From Thiobacillus denitrificans (GTDB taxonomy: Bacteria > Pseudomonadota > Gammaproteobacteria > Burkholderiales > Thiobacillaceae), in assembly GCA_002424845.1 (NCBI GenBank), contig DILD01000059.1:1-7976 (forward strand): a stretch of DNA of 7,976 nucleotides, written 5' to 3'. Position numbers and translations under genes: made by a program. Position 1 is the stretch's first letter; the number at the start of each line of letters is the position of its first letter. The notes below the pieces were generated by a model. It did not search any database, was not told the origin of the DNA, and saw only the letters and a list, made by a program, of their open reading frames with translations. Below are positions 1-6,125 of this stretch, in pieces.

Positions 1-1
1 G

Positions 2-304
2 CGTTCCCTGAGCATCCTCGCGCTGATCGAGGGCGCATCGCTGGTCGCGCTGATCGGTATTGCCGTGCCGCTGAAATATTTCGCCGGCATGCCCGAAGCC
101 GTTCGCGCGGTCGGCCTGGCGCATGGCCTGCTGTTCCTGTGGGCGACCGCCACGTTGCTGTTCGTGCTGTCTCGCGGCTATCTTTCGCCGCTCAAAGGTG
201 CCGGTGTATTCGCAGCCTCGCTGATCCCGTTTGCCGGCCTGTGGTCGCACGGCATGCTGGTGCGCAGCATGAAGGCCCGCAGCCGCGTTGCAGGGCGGTC
301 ATAA
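2..304 (+). CDS. DUF3817 family integral membrane protein (5' truncated)
   Basis: The reading frame is open from the left edge of the window and ends at TAA 302-304, leaving about 100 residues. It begins RSLSILALIEGASLVALI, continues with PLKYFAGMPEAVRAVG and then LAHGLLFLW. The order 'LEG - helix - PLKY-AGMPE-VR-VG-AHG - helix' is the hallmark of the DUF3817 family: short inner-membrane proteins with about three transmembrane helices and no established function. Two further hydrophobic segments follow (around LLFLWATATLLFVL and GVFAASLIPFAGLW), and the end is a basic cytoplasmic-looking tail rich in Arg and Lys. The true start lies upstream of the window. A GTG at 65 would delete the first helix and the conserved LEG-like motif, so I do not take it as the start. 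The gene converges on the minus-strand gene ending at 376. Confidence 0.8.
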   Translation, partial: RSLSILALIEGASLVALIGIAVPLKYFAGMPEAVRAVGLAHGLLFLWATATLLFVLSRGYLSPLKGAGVFAASLIPFAGLWSHGMLVRSMKARSRVAGRS

Positions 305-322
305 AATCACCGGACAGACCAA

Positions 323-364
323 GCTGACGGCTGGCCCGACACATGCGCCGGCTGACGGCTGGCC
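323..364. repeat. 14-bp direct repeat in a convergent intergenic gap
   Basis: The 14-mer GCTGACGGCTGGCC occurs at 323-336 and again, identically, at 351-364, separated by 14 bases. It fills most of the 71-base gap between two convergent genes (stops at 304 and 376). No strong stem followed by a T-run is visible, so I do not call a terminator. It may be a local slippage duplication. Confidence 0.5.
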
Positions 365-375
365 GCCCTGCCGGT

Positions 376-639
376 TTATTGCACCGGGTCGAGTTCGGCG
401 CGCACCGAATCCAGGGCTTCCTTCAGGGTCTCCTCGGACAGGAGATTGAGTTGTTCGGCCAGCATCTCGGCTGCGTCGATGGTATCGGCGTCATCGGGCA
501 AGCTCTCGGTATCCAGGTTGGCGACGAACACGGCCGCGGCACCCGTCACCTGCAGCAGATGACGACGCTGGGTCATCAGCATTTCGATTTCTTCGCGCAA
601 CAGGCGAACCTCTTCTTGTTTCATGGCGTGCGGGGGCAT
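376..639 (-). CDS. Small acidic hypothetical protein (87 aa), downstream partner of the FIST gene
   Basis: I do not recognise a family. The first third (roughly residues 6-31, MKQEEVRLLREEIEML onward) is a charged helix with coiled-coil character. A short hydrophobic alanine/valine stretch follows (VTGAAAVFVANL), then an acidic helical C-terminus rich in Asp, Glu and Leu. There are no cysteines and no signal peptide. The start ATG at 639-637 is supported by AGGAG at 650-646 on the minus strand, six bases upstream. The internal ATG at 624-622 has no Shine-Dalgarno. Only 19 bases separate it from the upstream FIST stop codon (659-661), so the two genes are probably co-transcribed. A cytoplasmic helical partner or regulator is plausible but is inference only. 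Confidence 0.7.
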   Translation of the reverse strand: MPPHAMKQEEVRLLREEIEMLMTQRRHLLQVTGAAAVFVANLDTESLPDDADTIDAAEMLAEQLNLLSEETLKEALDSVRAELDPVQ

Positions 640-658
640 GCATGTCTCCTTGTTGTGG

Positions 659-1582
659 TCAGCCGAACAGGGTCAATACCCCGGTGTAACCATACAGACG
701 GTTGTGCGAAATTTCGCCGTTGGCAAAAAATCCCACCAGCGGAAAATCACCCAGGGTATCGCGGATCAGTTCCATCTCGCGATGCGGTGTGCCGAACATG
801 TGCTGGCCACGACCCAGACAGGAATAGTACACGCCCCCACGAATCGGGCCGTCCAATTGCGCGCCAATGGCCGCCAGCATGCGCAACAGATCGTCTTCCG
901 CTGTCTGCCGGTCGCGACGGCAAAACAGCAGCGTATCGCCAGCAGAAACATGCTCGCCGATCGCCACCAGGCCGTTCTGCGGGTCGACGCCAAGAATATT
1001 GCGCACCAGATAATCTCCGGTATCGGATCCTTGCACCGGCAGGCCGACAAAAATATTGCCCGCCGCGAGGCGCAGATTGTTCGCCAGCTCTTCGCCGATT
1101 TCTTCCTTCATCACATCGAGCGCGGGGCGGTGATCCAAACTGCCGATCACGTTCTTGTTGGCTGTGGTGACCCGATGGCGCGGCCCCAATGGCGAAATCC
1201 CCTGGGTCAGCCGCGTTGCGAGCTTGACCCGGTCGGAAAACAGCACGCCCGACAGCCCGTTGCTGACGATCTCATCGGCGATTTGTGCCGTATCCCCGCG
1301 CGCGCTCGACAGTCCCCCCACGACAAACCCGCTCGATACGCGCGCACTCAGGCCCTCGATCAAATCCTGAATCCGGTTGTTGGCCGGATCGCCGTGCACC
1401 ACGGCGAAGTAGTACGCGTCATGCCCGATGGTTTCAAGGTTTTCCGGGGTGCGCAGCAGCGGCAACATGCTGAAATCGGCCGGGTCGAACTCTCCCAGCA
1501 TCACCGCCAGCGCCGGCTCCTCCAGATATTCGACGCCTGTCGCACACACCCCCACCCCAACCGAACCGGTCCAGTGCGGCAC
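659..1582 (-). CDS. Surviving open frame of the FIST gene (307 aa, GTG start)
   Basis: This is the longest uninterrupted frame left downstream of the TAA at 1646-1648. Its first possible start after that stop is GTG at 1582-1580, giving (V)PHWTGSVGVGVCATGVEY. It lacks about 60 N-terminal residues of FIST_N, including the first beta strands, and has no good ribosome-binding site, so a stable product is doubtful. An automatic annotation would probably list this interval as a FIST N- and C-terminal domain protein; the natural gene extends to 1762. Confidence 0.5.
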   Translation of the reverse strand: MPHWTGSVGVGVCATGVEYLEEPALAVMLGEFDPADFSMLPLLRTPENLETIGHDAYYFAVVHGDPANNRIQDLIEGLSARVSSGFVVGGLSSARGDTAQIADEIVSNGLSGVLFSDRVKLATRLTQGISPLGPRHRVTTANKNVIGSLDHRPALDVMKEEIGEELANNLRLAAGNIFVGLPVQGSDTGDYLVRNILGVDPQNGLVAIGEHVSAGDTLLFCRRDRQTAEDDLLRMLAAIGAQLDGPIRGGVYYSCLGRGQHMFGTPHREMELIRDTLGDFPLVGFFANGEISHNRLYGYTGVLTLFG

Positions 1583-1762
1583 CCCGGTTGCCCGTCTGAA
1601 AAATGCGAGAATCGCGCCGAGCTCGTTGGCAAAGGCATCGGAAACTTACAGAAACCCGAGGGTCGCCGATTCCGGGATCGCGCCCATCTGCGTCATGCAG
1701 GCCTGCGCCGCATCCGCCCAGTCCGGGTGTGTCGCATGGGCAAATTTGAAGGGTGGGGTCAT
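659..1762 (-). pseudogene. FIST-domain sensor protein gene interrupted by an in-frame TAA
   Basis: The minus strand from ATG 1762-1760 reads MTPPFKFAHATHPDW, the usual FIST N-terminus, then GAIPESATLGFL, a TAA stop at 1648-1646, and on in the same frame VSDAFANELGAILAFF, HWTGSVGVG and EYLEEPALAV to TGA at 661-659. Counted through the stop this is about 367 codons, the normal length for FIST_N plus FIST_C proteins. Both domains are present: FIST_N up to about the GGLSS motif, FIST_C afterwards, ending GEISHNRLYGYTGVLTLFG. FIST domains are predicted intracellular small-ligand sensors. Relatives have Tyr in LGFLYVSD, so a single base change (TAC or TAT to TAA) explains the interruption; no indel is needed. 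The remainder is uninterrupted and well conserved, so the lesion is either recent or a sequence error. No clear Shine-Dalgarno precedes 1762. The gene is divergent from pip. Confidence 0.8.
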
Positions 1763-1823
1763 AAGGATGAAATCAGACAGGATGGGCACGATATTATGCA
1801 AAACCTGCTTCCAGCTTACACCC
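1763..1823. promoter_or_regulatory. Divergent promoter region between the FIST gene and pip
   Basis: The two start codons point away from each other across 61 bases, so both promoters should lie here or inside the genes. TATTAT at 1792-1797 resembles a sigma-70 -10 box for pip, and on the opposite strand CATAAT (1799-1794) could serve the FIST gene. I see no convincing -35 box at 16-18 bases from either one. The position is secure; the individual boxes are weak. Confidence 0.3.
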
Positions 1824-2786
1824 ATGTCCGAAATTTCAGCCCTTCACCCGCCGATCACGCCCTATGCCAGCGGCATGCTCGAAACACCCGGCATCCACCG
1901 CATCTACTGGGAAACCTCAGGCAACCCGGAAGGCATCCCGGCGCTGTTCGTGCATGGCGGCCCCGGTTCCGGCACCTCGCCTGCTCAGCGGCGCTTTTTC
2001 GACCCGACGCGCTATCGGATTGTTTTATTCGACCAGCGCGGCTGCGGCCGCTCGACCCCGCACGGCGAGCTCGCCGACAACACCACGCCGCACCTGATCG
2101 CCGACATGGAATCCCTGCGGCAAGAACTCGGCATCGACGCCTGGCTGGTGTTCGGCGGTTCATGGGGCTCGACCCTGGCGCTGGCGTACGCCGAAGCGCA
2201 CCCCGGACGCTGCCTGGGACTGGTGCTGCGCGGCATTTTCCTGTGCCGGAAAAGCGAGATCGACTGGTTTCTCGATGGCATCCGAGCCTTCTTTCCCGAG
2301 GCGCAGCGACAACTGGCGGAATTCATTCCCGAGACCGAACGAGGCGACTTGCTCACCGCCTATCACCGCCGGCTGCTCGACCCCGACCCGGCCGTACATC
2401 AACCCGCTGCCTACCGCTGGGCCACGTTCGAAGCCTCATGCTCCACCCTGCTGCCCAACCCCGATCTCGTGGCCGCATTCGGCAGCGACCAGACCGCGCT
2501 CTCCCTGTCACGGATCGAGGCGCACTATTTCGTGAATGACATCTTCCTGCCCGACAACAGCCTGCTCGCCCATGTCGATCGCATCCGTGCCATTCCGGCC
2601 ACCATCGTGCAGGGACGTTACGACGCCGTCTGCCCCATTGTGTCGGCCGACGAGCTGGCGCGCGCCTGGCCCGAGGCGCGCTATGTCATCGTGCCCGACG
2701 CCGGCCATTCGGCATTCGAACCGGGCATCGCACGCGAGCTGGTTGCCGCCTGCGACCGCTTTGCTGCAAGCGGAGCCTTCAGCTAA
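1824..2786 (+). CDS. pip: Proline iminopeptidase (prolyl aminopeptidase, alpha/beta hydrolase)
   Basis: A 320-residue peptidase family S33 enzyme that releases N-terminal proline from peptides in the cytoplasm (EC 3.4.11.5). The family signatures appear in order: HGGPGSG around residues 44-50 (oxyanion region), DQRGCGRS at 70-77, the nucleophile elbow GGSWGS with Ser113, Asp267 in GRYDAVCP, and His295 in DAGHSAF. This Ser/Asp/His spacing matches the characterised Xanthomonas enzyme almost exactly. I chose ATG 1824 because the family begins near 'PPI-PY-SGML'; the frame is open further upstream, but that part is antisense to the FIST gene. The Shine-Dalgarno is weak. The stop TAA (2784-2786) shares its last A with the ATG of the next gene, which indicates translational coupling. 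Function is confident from the complete catalytic set. Confidence 0.95.
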   Translation: MSEISALHPPITPYASGMLETPGIHRIYWETSGNPEGIPALFVHGGPGSGTSPAQRRFFDPTRYRIVLFDQRGCGRSTPHGELADNTTPHLIADMESLRQELGIDAWLVFGGSWGSTLALAYAEAHPGRCLGLVLRGIFLCRKSEIDWFLDGIRAFFPEAQRQLAEFIPETERGDLLTAYHRRLLDPDPAVHQPAAYRWATFEASCSTLLPNPDLVAAFGSDQTALSLSRIEAHYFVNDIFLPDNSLLAHVDRIRAIPATIVQGRYDAVCPIVSADELARAWPEARYVIVPDAGHSAFEPGIARELVAACDRFAASGAFS

Positions 2787-3649
2787 TGGGACTGTCTCCT
2801 TATGTGTTCGACGCCAGCGCCGACAACTTCAACCGCCTGGTGCTGGAAAACTCGCACAAGGGTCCGGTGCTGGTGCACTTCTGGACGCCCAAGGCCGGCC
2901 CCTGCTTCATCCTGATGCCGCGTCTGGTGAAACTCGCCGCCGAATACGGCGGCAAGTTCCTGCTGGTGATGCTGAACACCGACGAGCTACCGGAACTGGC
3001 ACGCCGCTTCGCCGTGAACTCGGTGCCCACGGTGAAATTCTTCTGGCGCGGCGAAGTCGCCCACACCATCCACGGCGCCGACCCCGACAGCAGTTTCCGC
3101 GAAGTGCTCGACCGCTTCATCGCCGGCGATGCCCATCGCGCCCACGCGCTGGGCGTGGCGGCCTGGCAGTCGGGCAAGATTCAGCAGGCGCGCATGCTGC
3201 TGGCCAATGCGGCAATGGCCGAACCCGACAATCTCGCCATTCCGCGCGACCTTGCCAAACTGCTGTGGAGCGAAGGCGAGGGCGAACAGGCCCTGAAACT
3301 GCTGGACAGCCTGCCGCAGGCGGCGCGTGCCGATGCCGACATCGCAGCACTGCGCGCCCATCTCGGCCTGGCCGAAGCCGCGCGCCTGGCGCCGCCGATG
3401 GCGGACCTGGATGCGCGCATTGCACAAAACCCCGGGGATCTCGATGCCCGCTACCAGCGGGCTGCGGTGCGGCTTGCCTCGGATGAGTTTGCCGACGCCA
3501 TGGAAGAGCTGCTGGTCATCCTTCGCACCGACCGCGATTTCCGGAACGACATTGGCCGCACCAGCCTGCTGGCGCTGTTCGACCTGCTGGGTCAGGCGCA
3601 TCCGCTGACGCGGCAATACCGTCAGGCCCTGTCCGAATCACTGCATTGA
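2786..3649 (+). CDS. cnoX: CnoX/YbbN-type thioredoxin-TPR co-chaperone
   Basis: At 287 residues it is close to E. coli CnoX (YbbN, 284). Residues about 5-112 form a thioredoxin fold: beta strand PVLVHFW, active-site segment W33-TPKAGP-C40, and the cis-proline loop NSVPTVKFF with Pro81. Residues about 118-287 are alpha-helical TPR-like repeats (AWQSGKIQQARMLL, EGEGEQALKLL, ASDEFADAMEELL), ending with the family-typical RTSLLALFDLLG and RQYRQAL. Family members work as holdase chaperones linked to the GroEL/DnaK systems under oxidative (hypochlorite) stress. The catalytic CxxC is reduced to A37-G-P-C40, so a classical dithiol reductase reaction is not expected; E. coli YbbN also keeps only the second cysteine. 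The start overlaps the pip stop by one base (TAATG), and the stop overlaps the next gene's start, so this is the middle gene of an operon. Confidence 0.88.
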   Translation: MGLSPYVFDASADNFNRLVLENSHKGPVLVHFWTPKAGPCFILMPRLVKLAAEYGGKFLLVMLNTDELPELARRFAVNSVPTVKFFWRGEVAHTIHGADPDSSFREVLDRFIAGDAHRAHALGVAAWQSGKIQQARMLLANAAMAEPDNLAIPRDLAKLLWSEGEGEQALKLLDSLPQAARADADIAALRAHLGLAEAARLAPPMADLDARIAQNPGDLDARYQRAAVRLASDEFADAMEELLVILRTDRDFRNDIGRTSLLALFDLLGQAHPLTRQYRQALSESLH

Positions 3650-4386
3650 ATTTCGATCACGCCGCCTTTTCGCCCTACCGGGAATTGATCGACGCGCTGA
3701 GCCTGGCGCGTGGCAAGCCATCGCTGGACGATCTCAACGCGCTGGCCGCCATGCACGGCACAACGCAGTCACGAGGCCTGCCACTGCGTTTTTTTGCGCC
3801 CGGCGGTCGCCTGTCGGCACGCGATTACGAAACGCACATCCTGCATACCGGGCAGGTGCCCACCCGCCCCGATACCTGGCACGACGTGCTGAATGCGCTG
3901 GTGTGGCTACGCTTTCCGGGTTTCAAGTCCGCACTGAACGCAGCCCACGGCGAGGCTATCGAACATGAAACGGACGCCCGGCGCGGACGTCGCCGCGATG
4001 CGCTGACCGTGCTGGACGAGTCCGGCGTGTGGGTCATCAGCCGCGACCCGCACCTACCCCGATTGCTGATCGAGCACGCCTGGCAGACGCTGTTCCTGGA
4101 TCGCCGTCATGACGTTGAAACCCGTATGGCATTTGTAGTGGTCGGCCATGCACTGCTGGAAAAGGCGCTCGCCCCCTACCCCGCGATGACCGGTAAATGC
4201 CTGATGCTGATTTCAGATGCGCTCGACACCGATGCGGCCGAGATGGCCGCTGTCAATGCGCTGGAAACGATCGACACCCCGCGCCAGCTGGCCCCACTGC
4301 CGATACAGGGCGTGCCGGGCTGGGATGCCGCCAACCGCTGCGAAGGGTATTACGCCAACCGGGACGTTTTCCGCCCGTTGAACTGA
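3646..4386 (+). CDS. DUF3025 domain-containing protein
   Basis: This 246-residue soluble protein matches my recollection of the DUF3025 family, which is common in Beta- and Gammaproteobacteria and has no known activity. Recognisable blocks are LPLRFFAPGG, YETHILHTGQVPTRPDTWHD followed by VLNALVWLRFPGFKSALN, DALTVLDESGVWVIS, FVVVGHALLEK, and the C-terminal IQGVPGWDAANRCEGYY. No signal peptide or membrane helix is seen. The start is TTG at 3646, which overlaps the cnoX stop TGA (3647-3649). It has no clear Shine-Dalgarno and is probably translated by coupling; the first internal ATG lies too far in, after conserved sequence. It is the last gene of the pip-cnoX-DUF3025 operon and converges with the SpoIIAA-like gene across 28 bases. 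Confidence 0.82.
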   Translation: MNFDHAAFSPYRELIDALSLARGKPSLDDLNALAAMHGTTQSRGLPLRFFAPGGRLSARDYETHILHTGQVPTRPDTWHDVLNALVWLRFPGFKSALNAAHGEAIEHETDARRGRRRDALTVLDESGVWVISRDPHLPRLLIEHAWQTLFLDRRHDVETRMAFVVVGHALLEKALAPYPAMTGKCLMLISDALDTDAAEMAAVNALETIDTPRQLAPLPIQGVPGWDAANRCEGYYANRDVFRPLN

Positions 4387-4414
4387 GCCACGGACGAATC
4401 CGGGCCCACCTGCA

Positions 4415-4783
4415 TCAAGCCGCCGTGGCAGGCAGCTCACCGCCCGCAACCCACGCCTGCGCCAACTCCAGTTCATCGAACAGACGGATATCCGCCGACA
4501 TGAACAGGCGGTTCACCCACATGCTCCATGCCACCCACTGGTCGCCGGTGAGAATGGCAACCCGACCGAAATCGTTCTTGTGCTCGCGCGAGAATTTCAG
4601 TTCTTCCCATGCCACATCGACGCTATACGACAGCATGTCGCGCAGGTCGAACAGCAGATTGACCGTGCCCTGAAACTGGATGCCGTAGCACACCGCCTGT
4701 TCGAATTCACGATAGTCATCAAGGGTGAACTGCCCCATCACGGTGACGGCAATCTGGTTGTCCTGGGTGTTCAGGCTGATCAT
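4415..4783 (-). CDS. SpoIIAA-like / STAS-fold protein
   Basis: A 122-residue protein of the SpoIIAA-like family (STAS-like; the family once called DUF3478). It begins MISLNTQDNQIAVTVMGQFT, followed by LDDYREFEQAV, the strand VNLLFDLRDM, a helical part ending KFSREHKNDFGRVAILTG, WVAWSMWVNRLF, and the final FDELELAQAWV, a typical order for the family. These small cytoplasmic proteins have the anti-sigma-antagonist fold but usually lack the phosphorylatable serine context of SpoIIAA; their role is unknown. The start ATG (4783-4781) has a good AAGGAG Shine-Dalgarno (around 4796-4791) about seven bases upstream. The gene follows the EamA permease gene by 27 bases on the same strand and may be co-transcribed with it, while its own strong ribosome site allows independent translation. 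Confidence 0.8.
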   Translation of the reverse strand: MISLNTQDNQIAVTVMGQFTLDDYREFEQAVCYGIQFQGTVNLLFDLRDMLSYSVDVAWEELKFSREHKNDFGRVAILTGDQWVAWSMWVNRLFMSADIRLFDELELAQAWVAGGELPATAA

Positions 4784-4810
4784 GGTGCGCTCCTTGGAAA
4801 AGTAATCGAA

Positions 4811-5677
4811 CTATAACGAATCGGGCTGCATTGGGGTGGAAGCCCGCACCGCCCACACGCCGGCAATCGCCACCACCGCCATACCGATCCAGGCTGGCAG
4901 CGGCAGGGTTTCATCGAAAAGCAGCACGCCATACAGCGCTGAAAAACCGACCGTGGTATAGGCCAGCGAGCCGACCGTCAACGTGCGGCCGCGGTGGTAG
5001 GCTCGCGTGAGCGCCAGCTGCGCCACCGTCGCGGTGACCCCGATGCCGATCAGCCATAGCCAGTCGCCTGCCCGCGGAACATGGTAGCCGGCCACGGCCA
5101 TCCAGACCGCCCCGCCCGCTGTCGAGATCAGGGTGAAATAAAACACCACCCGCCATTCGGATTCGCCCAGCTTACCCAGTTGTTTGACGTTGACGTAGGC
5201 CACTGCAGCCAGCATGCCAGACACCAGCCCGGCCAGCGCGGGAAGCCAGTCCTGGCCCTGCACCTGCGGGCGTAGCAGCAGCACGATGCCGACAAAGCCC
5301 AGCAGCACGGCGCCGACGATGCCCCGCCCGTGGCGTTCGCCCAGCCACCAGGCAGACAGCGCGGCAAGGAACAGCGGTGCCGTGTAGTTGAGCGTGACCG
5401 CAGTCGCGAGCGGCAAGCGCGCCAAGGCATAAAAGAACAGAACCAGCGCGGCAAAGCCCGACAGCCCGCGCCAGAAATGCGCCTTGAAATGCGGCGTTGC
5501 AAGAGGCGCCAGCAGGCGGCGCTGGCTCACGGCAATGACGCCCCAGATGGCGAGCAGCCCGAATGCCGAGCGGTAGAACACCAGTTCAGCCGGAGAAAAC
5601 GTGGCGGACGCCTGCTTCACCAGCACACTCATCAACGCAAACAACGCAGCAGCAACCAGCATCCAGCTTGATTTCAT
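4811..5677 (-). CDS. EamA/DMT-superfamily transporter (10-TM permease)
   Basis: A 288-residue inner-membrane protein with two tandem EamA repeats, about residues 1-137 and 148-285, each of five hydrophobic helices. Motifs typical of the drug/metabolite transporter superfamily are visible: ELVFYRSAFGLLAIW in repeat 1, the end-of-repeat segment LNYTAPLFLAALSAWWLGER, and the repeat-2 counterpart TTVGFSALYGVLLFDETLP. Substrates in this superfamily range from amino acids to nucleosides and cannot be read from sequence. The start ATG at 5677-5675 has no Shine-Dalgarno. Its ATGA overlaps the terminal TGA of an integrase relic on the same strand. An alternative start is ATG 5662-5660 (MLVAAALFAL). 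It precedes the SpoIIAA-like gene by 27 bases. Confidence 0.88.
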   Translation of the reverse strand: MKSSWMLVAAALFALMSVLVKQASATFSPAELVFYRSAFGLLAIWGVIAVSQRRLLAPLATPHFKAHFWRGLSGFAALVLFFYALARLPLATAVTLNYTAPLFLAALSAWWLGERHGRGIVGAVLLGFVGIVLLLRPQVQGQDWLPALAGLVSGMLAAVAYVNVKQLGKLGESEWRVVFYFTLISTAGGAVWMAVAGYHVPRAGDWLWLIGIGVTATVAQLALTRAYHRGRTLTVGSLAYTTVGFSALYGVLLFDETLPLPAWIGMAVVAIAGVWAVRASTPMQPDSL

Positions 5678-5960
5678 CGGAATAAAAACCGTTTAAAGGG
5701 AAACGCCAGCACGCCTTTGTACAAAAACAGCAACGCCCGCAGCGACGGCGTCTGGGTTGAAGAGCTTACGCTACATCAAGCGCCAGCGGCGGTCAGAAAA
5801 CATTCAACCCCAGCTTGCCCATTTCGGCCGGATGTCGCTTGTTGTGGAAAATAATGTATCGTTTGATCCAGCCGATATGGGGCAGCTCGGCGTGGGGATT
5901 ACCCGGTCATGTACCTGATCGAGCAACCTGGACGGTGTGGCAGCAATTTCTTCTGACGAT
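5674..5960 (-). pseudogene. Decayed N-terminal fragment of an integron-type tyrosine recombinase (IntI-like)
   Basis: The gene-free stretch before 6126 holds, on the minus strand, pieces of one protein in three frames. Bases 5959-5897 give SSEEIAATPSRLLDQVHDRV. Bases 5896-5796 give HAELPHIGWIKRYIIFHNKR and then HPAEMGK; after a TGA the same frame gives PPLALDV. Bases 5772-5674 give SVSSSTQTPSLRALLFLYKG and then VLAFPF. In order these match the start of integron integrases: '..PRLLDQVRDR..', 'YV-WIKRFILFHGKRHPREMG', 'FLTHLAV', 'V-ASTQNQALSALLFLYREVL'. That corresponds to the SAM-like N-terminal (phage_int_SAM) domain. The catalytic part with the Arg-His-Arg-Tyr residues is missing. About 20 bases seem lost between the first two blocks, and a second shift lies near 5772. 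The last TGA overlaps the EamA start. The match is by family recollection and not a search; the frame pattern shows it is non-functional. Confidence 0.72.
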
Positions 5961-6060
5961 TTAACGTTGTCAGGCCTTATTGGAAACAGGTGGTTATATG
6001 AATCAAAAACCGATCATCCGATCCAAGATTGCCAACGCTTACAAGCATATAAATGCATGC

Positions 6061-6109
6061 AACAGGACCAGACACAATATCTGAAAAATAATCGTGTCTG
6101 AGCCTATTT
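6061..6109. repeat. REPIN-like inverted repeat related to the RAYT ends
   Basis: Bases 6061-6078 and the reverse complement of 6092-6109 match at 14 of 18 positions. The core CAGACAC (6069-6075) pairs with GTGTCTG (6094-6100) around a short AT-rich loop. The right arm ATCGTGTCTGAGCC nearly equals the RAYT right end ATCGTGTCTGACCC at 7711-7724, and the left arm resembles the RAYT left end at 6944-6962. Two inverted REP arms enclosing a short spacer is the form of a REPIN, the non-autonomous element thought to be mobilised by RAYT enzymes. It sits directly upstream of the ribosome-binding site of the 6126 gene and could form a hairpin in its leader RNA. Confidence 0.6.
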
Positions 6110-6114
6110 GTTTT

Positions 6115-6120
6115 GGGGAG
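6115..6120 (+). promoter_or_regulatory. Ribosome-binding site deciding the start at 6126
   Basis: GGGGAG lies five bases before ATG 6126. It favours that codon over the in-frame TTG at 6108, which falls inside the REPIN-like repeat and would add only six residues ahead of the signal peptide. Confidence 0.55.
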
Positions 6121-6125
6121 CCATT

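Noticed and set aside
343..1170. A 275-codon plus-strand open frame.
   Set aside because: It is antisense to the 87-residue gene and the FIST gene, with composition typical of a GC-rich shadow frame.
1428..1823. An upstream extension of the pip frame by about 130 codons.
   Set aside because: It is antisense to the FIST gene, and the Pip family starts near the 1824 ATG.
623..2539. A 638-codon plus-strand open frame.
   Set aside because: It is antisense to the FIST gene over the first half and an out-of-frame shadow of pip over the second. Its sequence is low-complexity Arg/Pro/His-rich with no family motif.
2536..3486. A 316-codon plus-strand open frame.
   Set aside because: It is a shadow of the end of pip and of cnoX, both of which have clear family motifs in their own frames.
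4387..4414. A possible bidirectional terminator between the convergent genes (stem CGGA-TCCG at 4391-4402).
   Set aside because: The stem is only four base pairs and has no T-run on either side.
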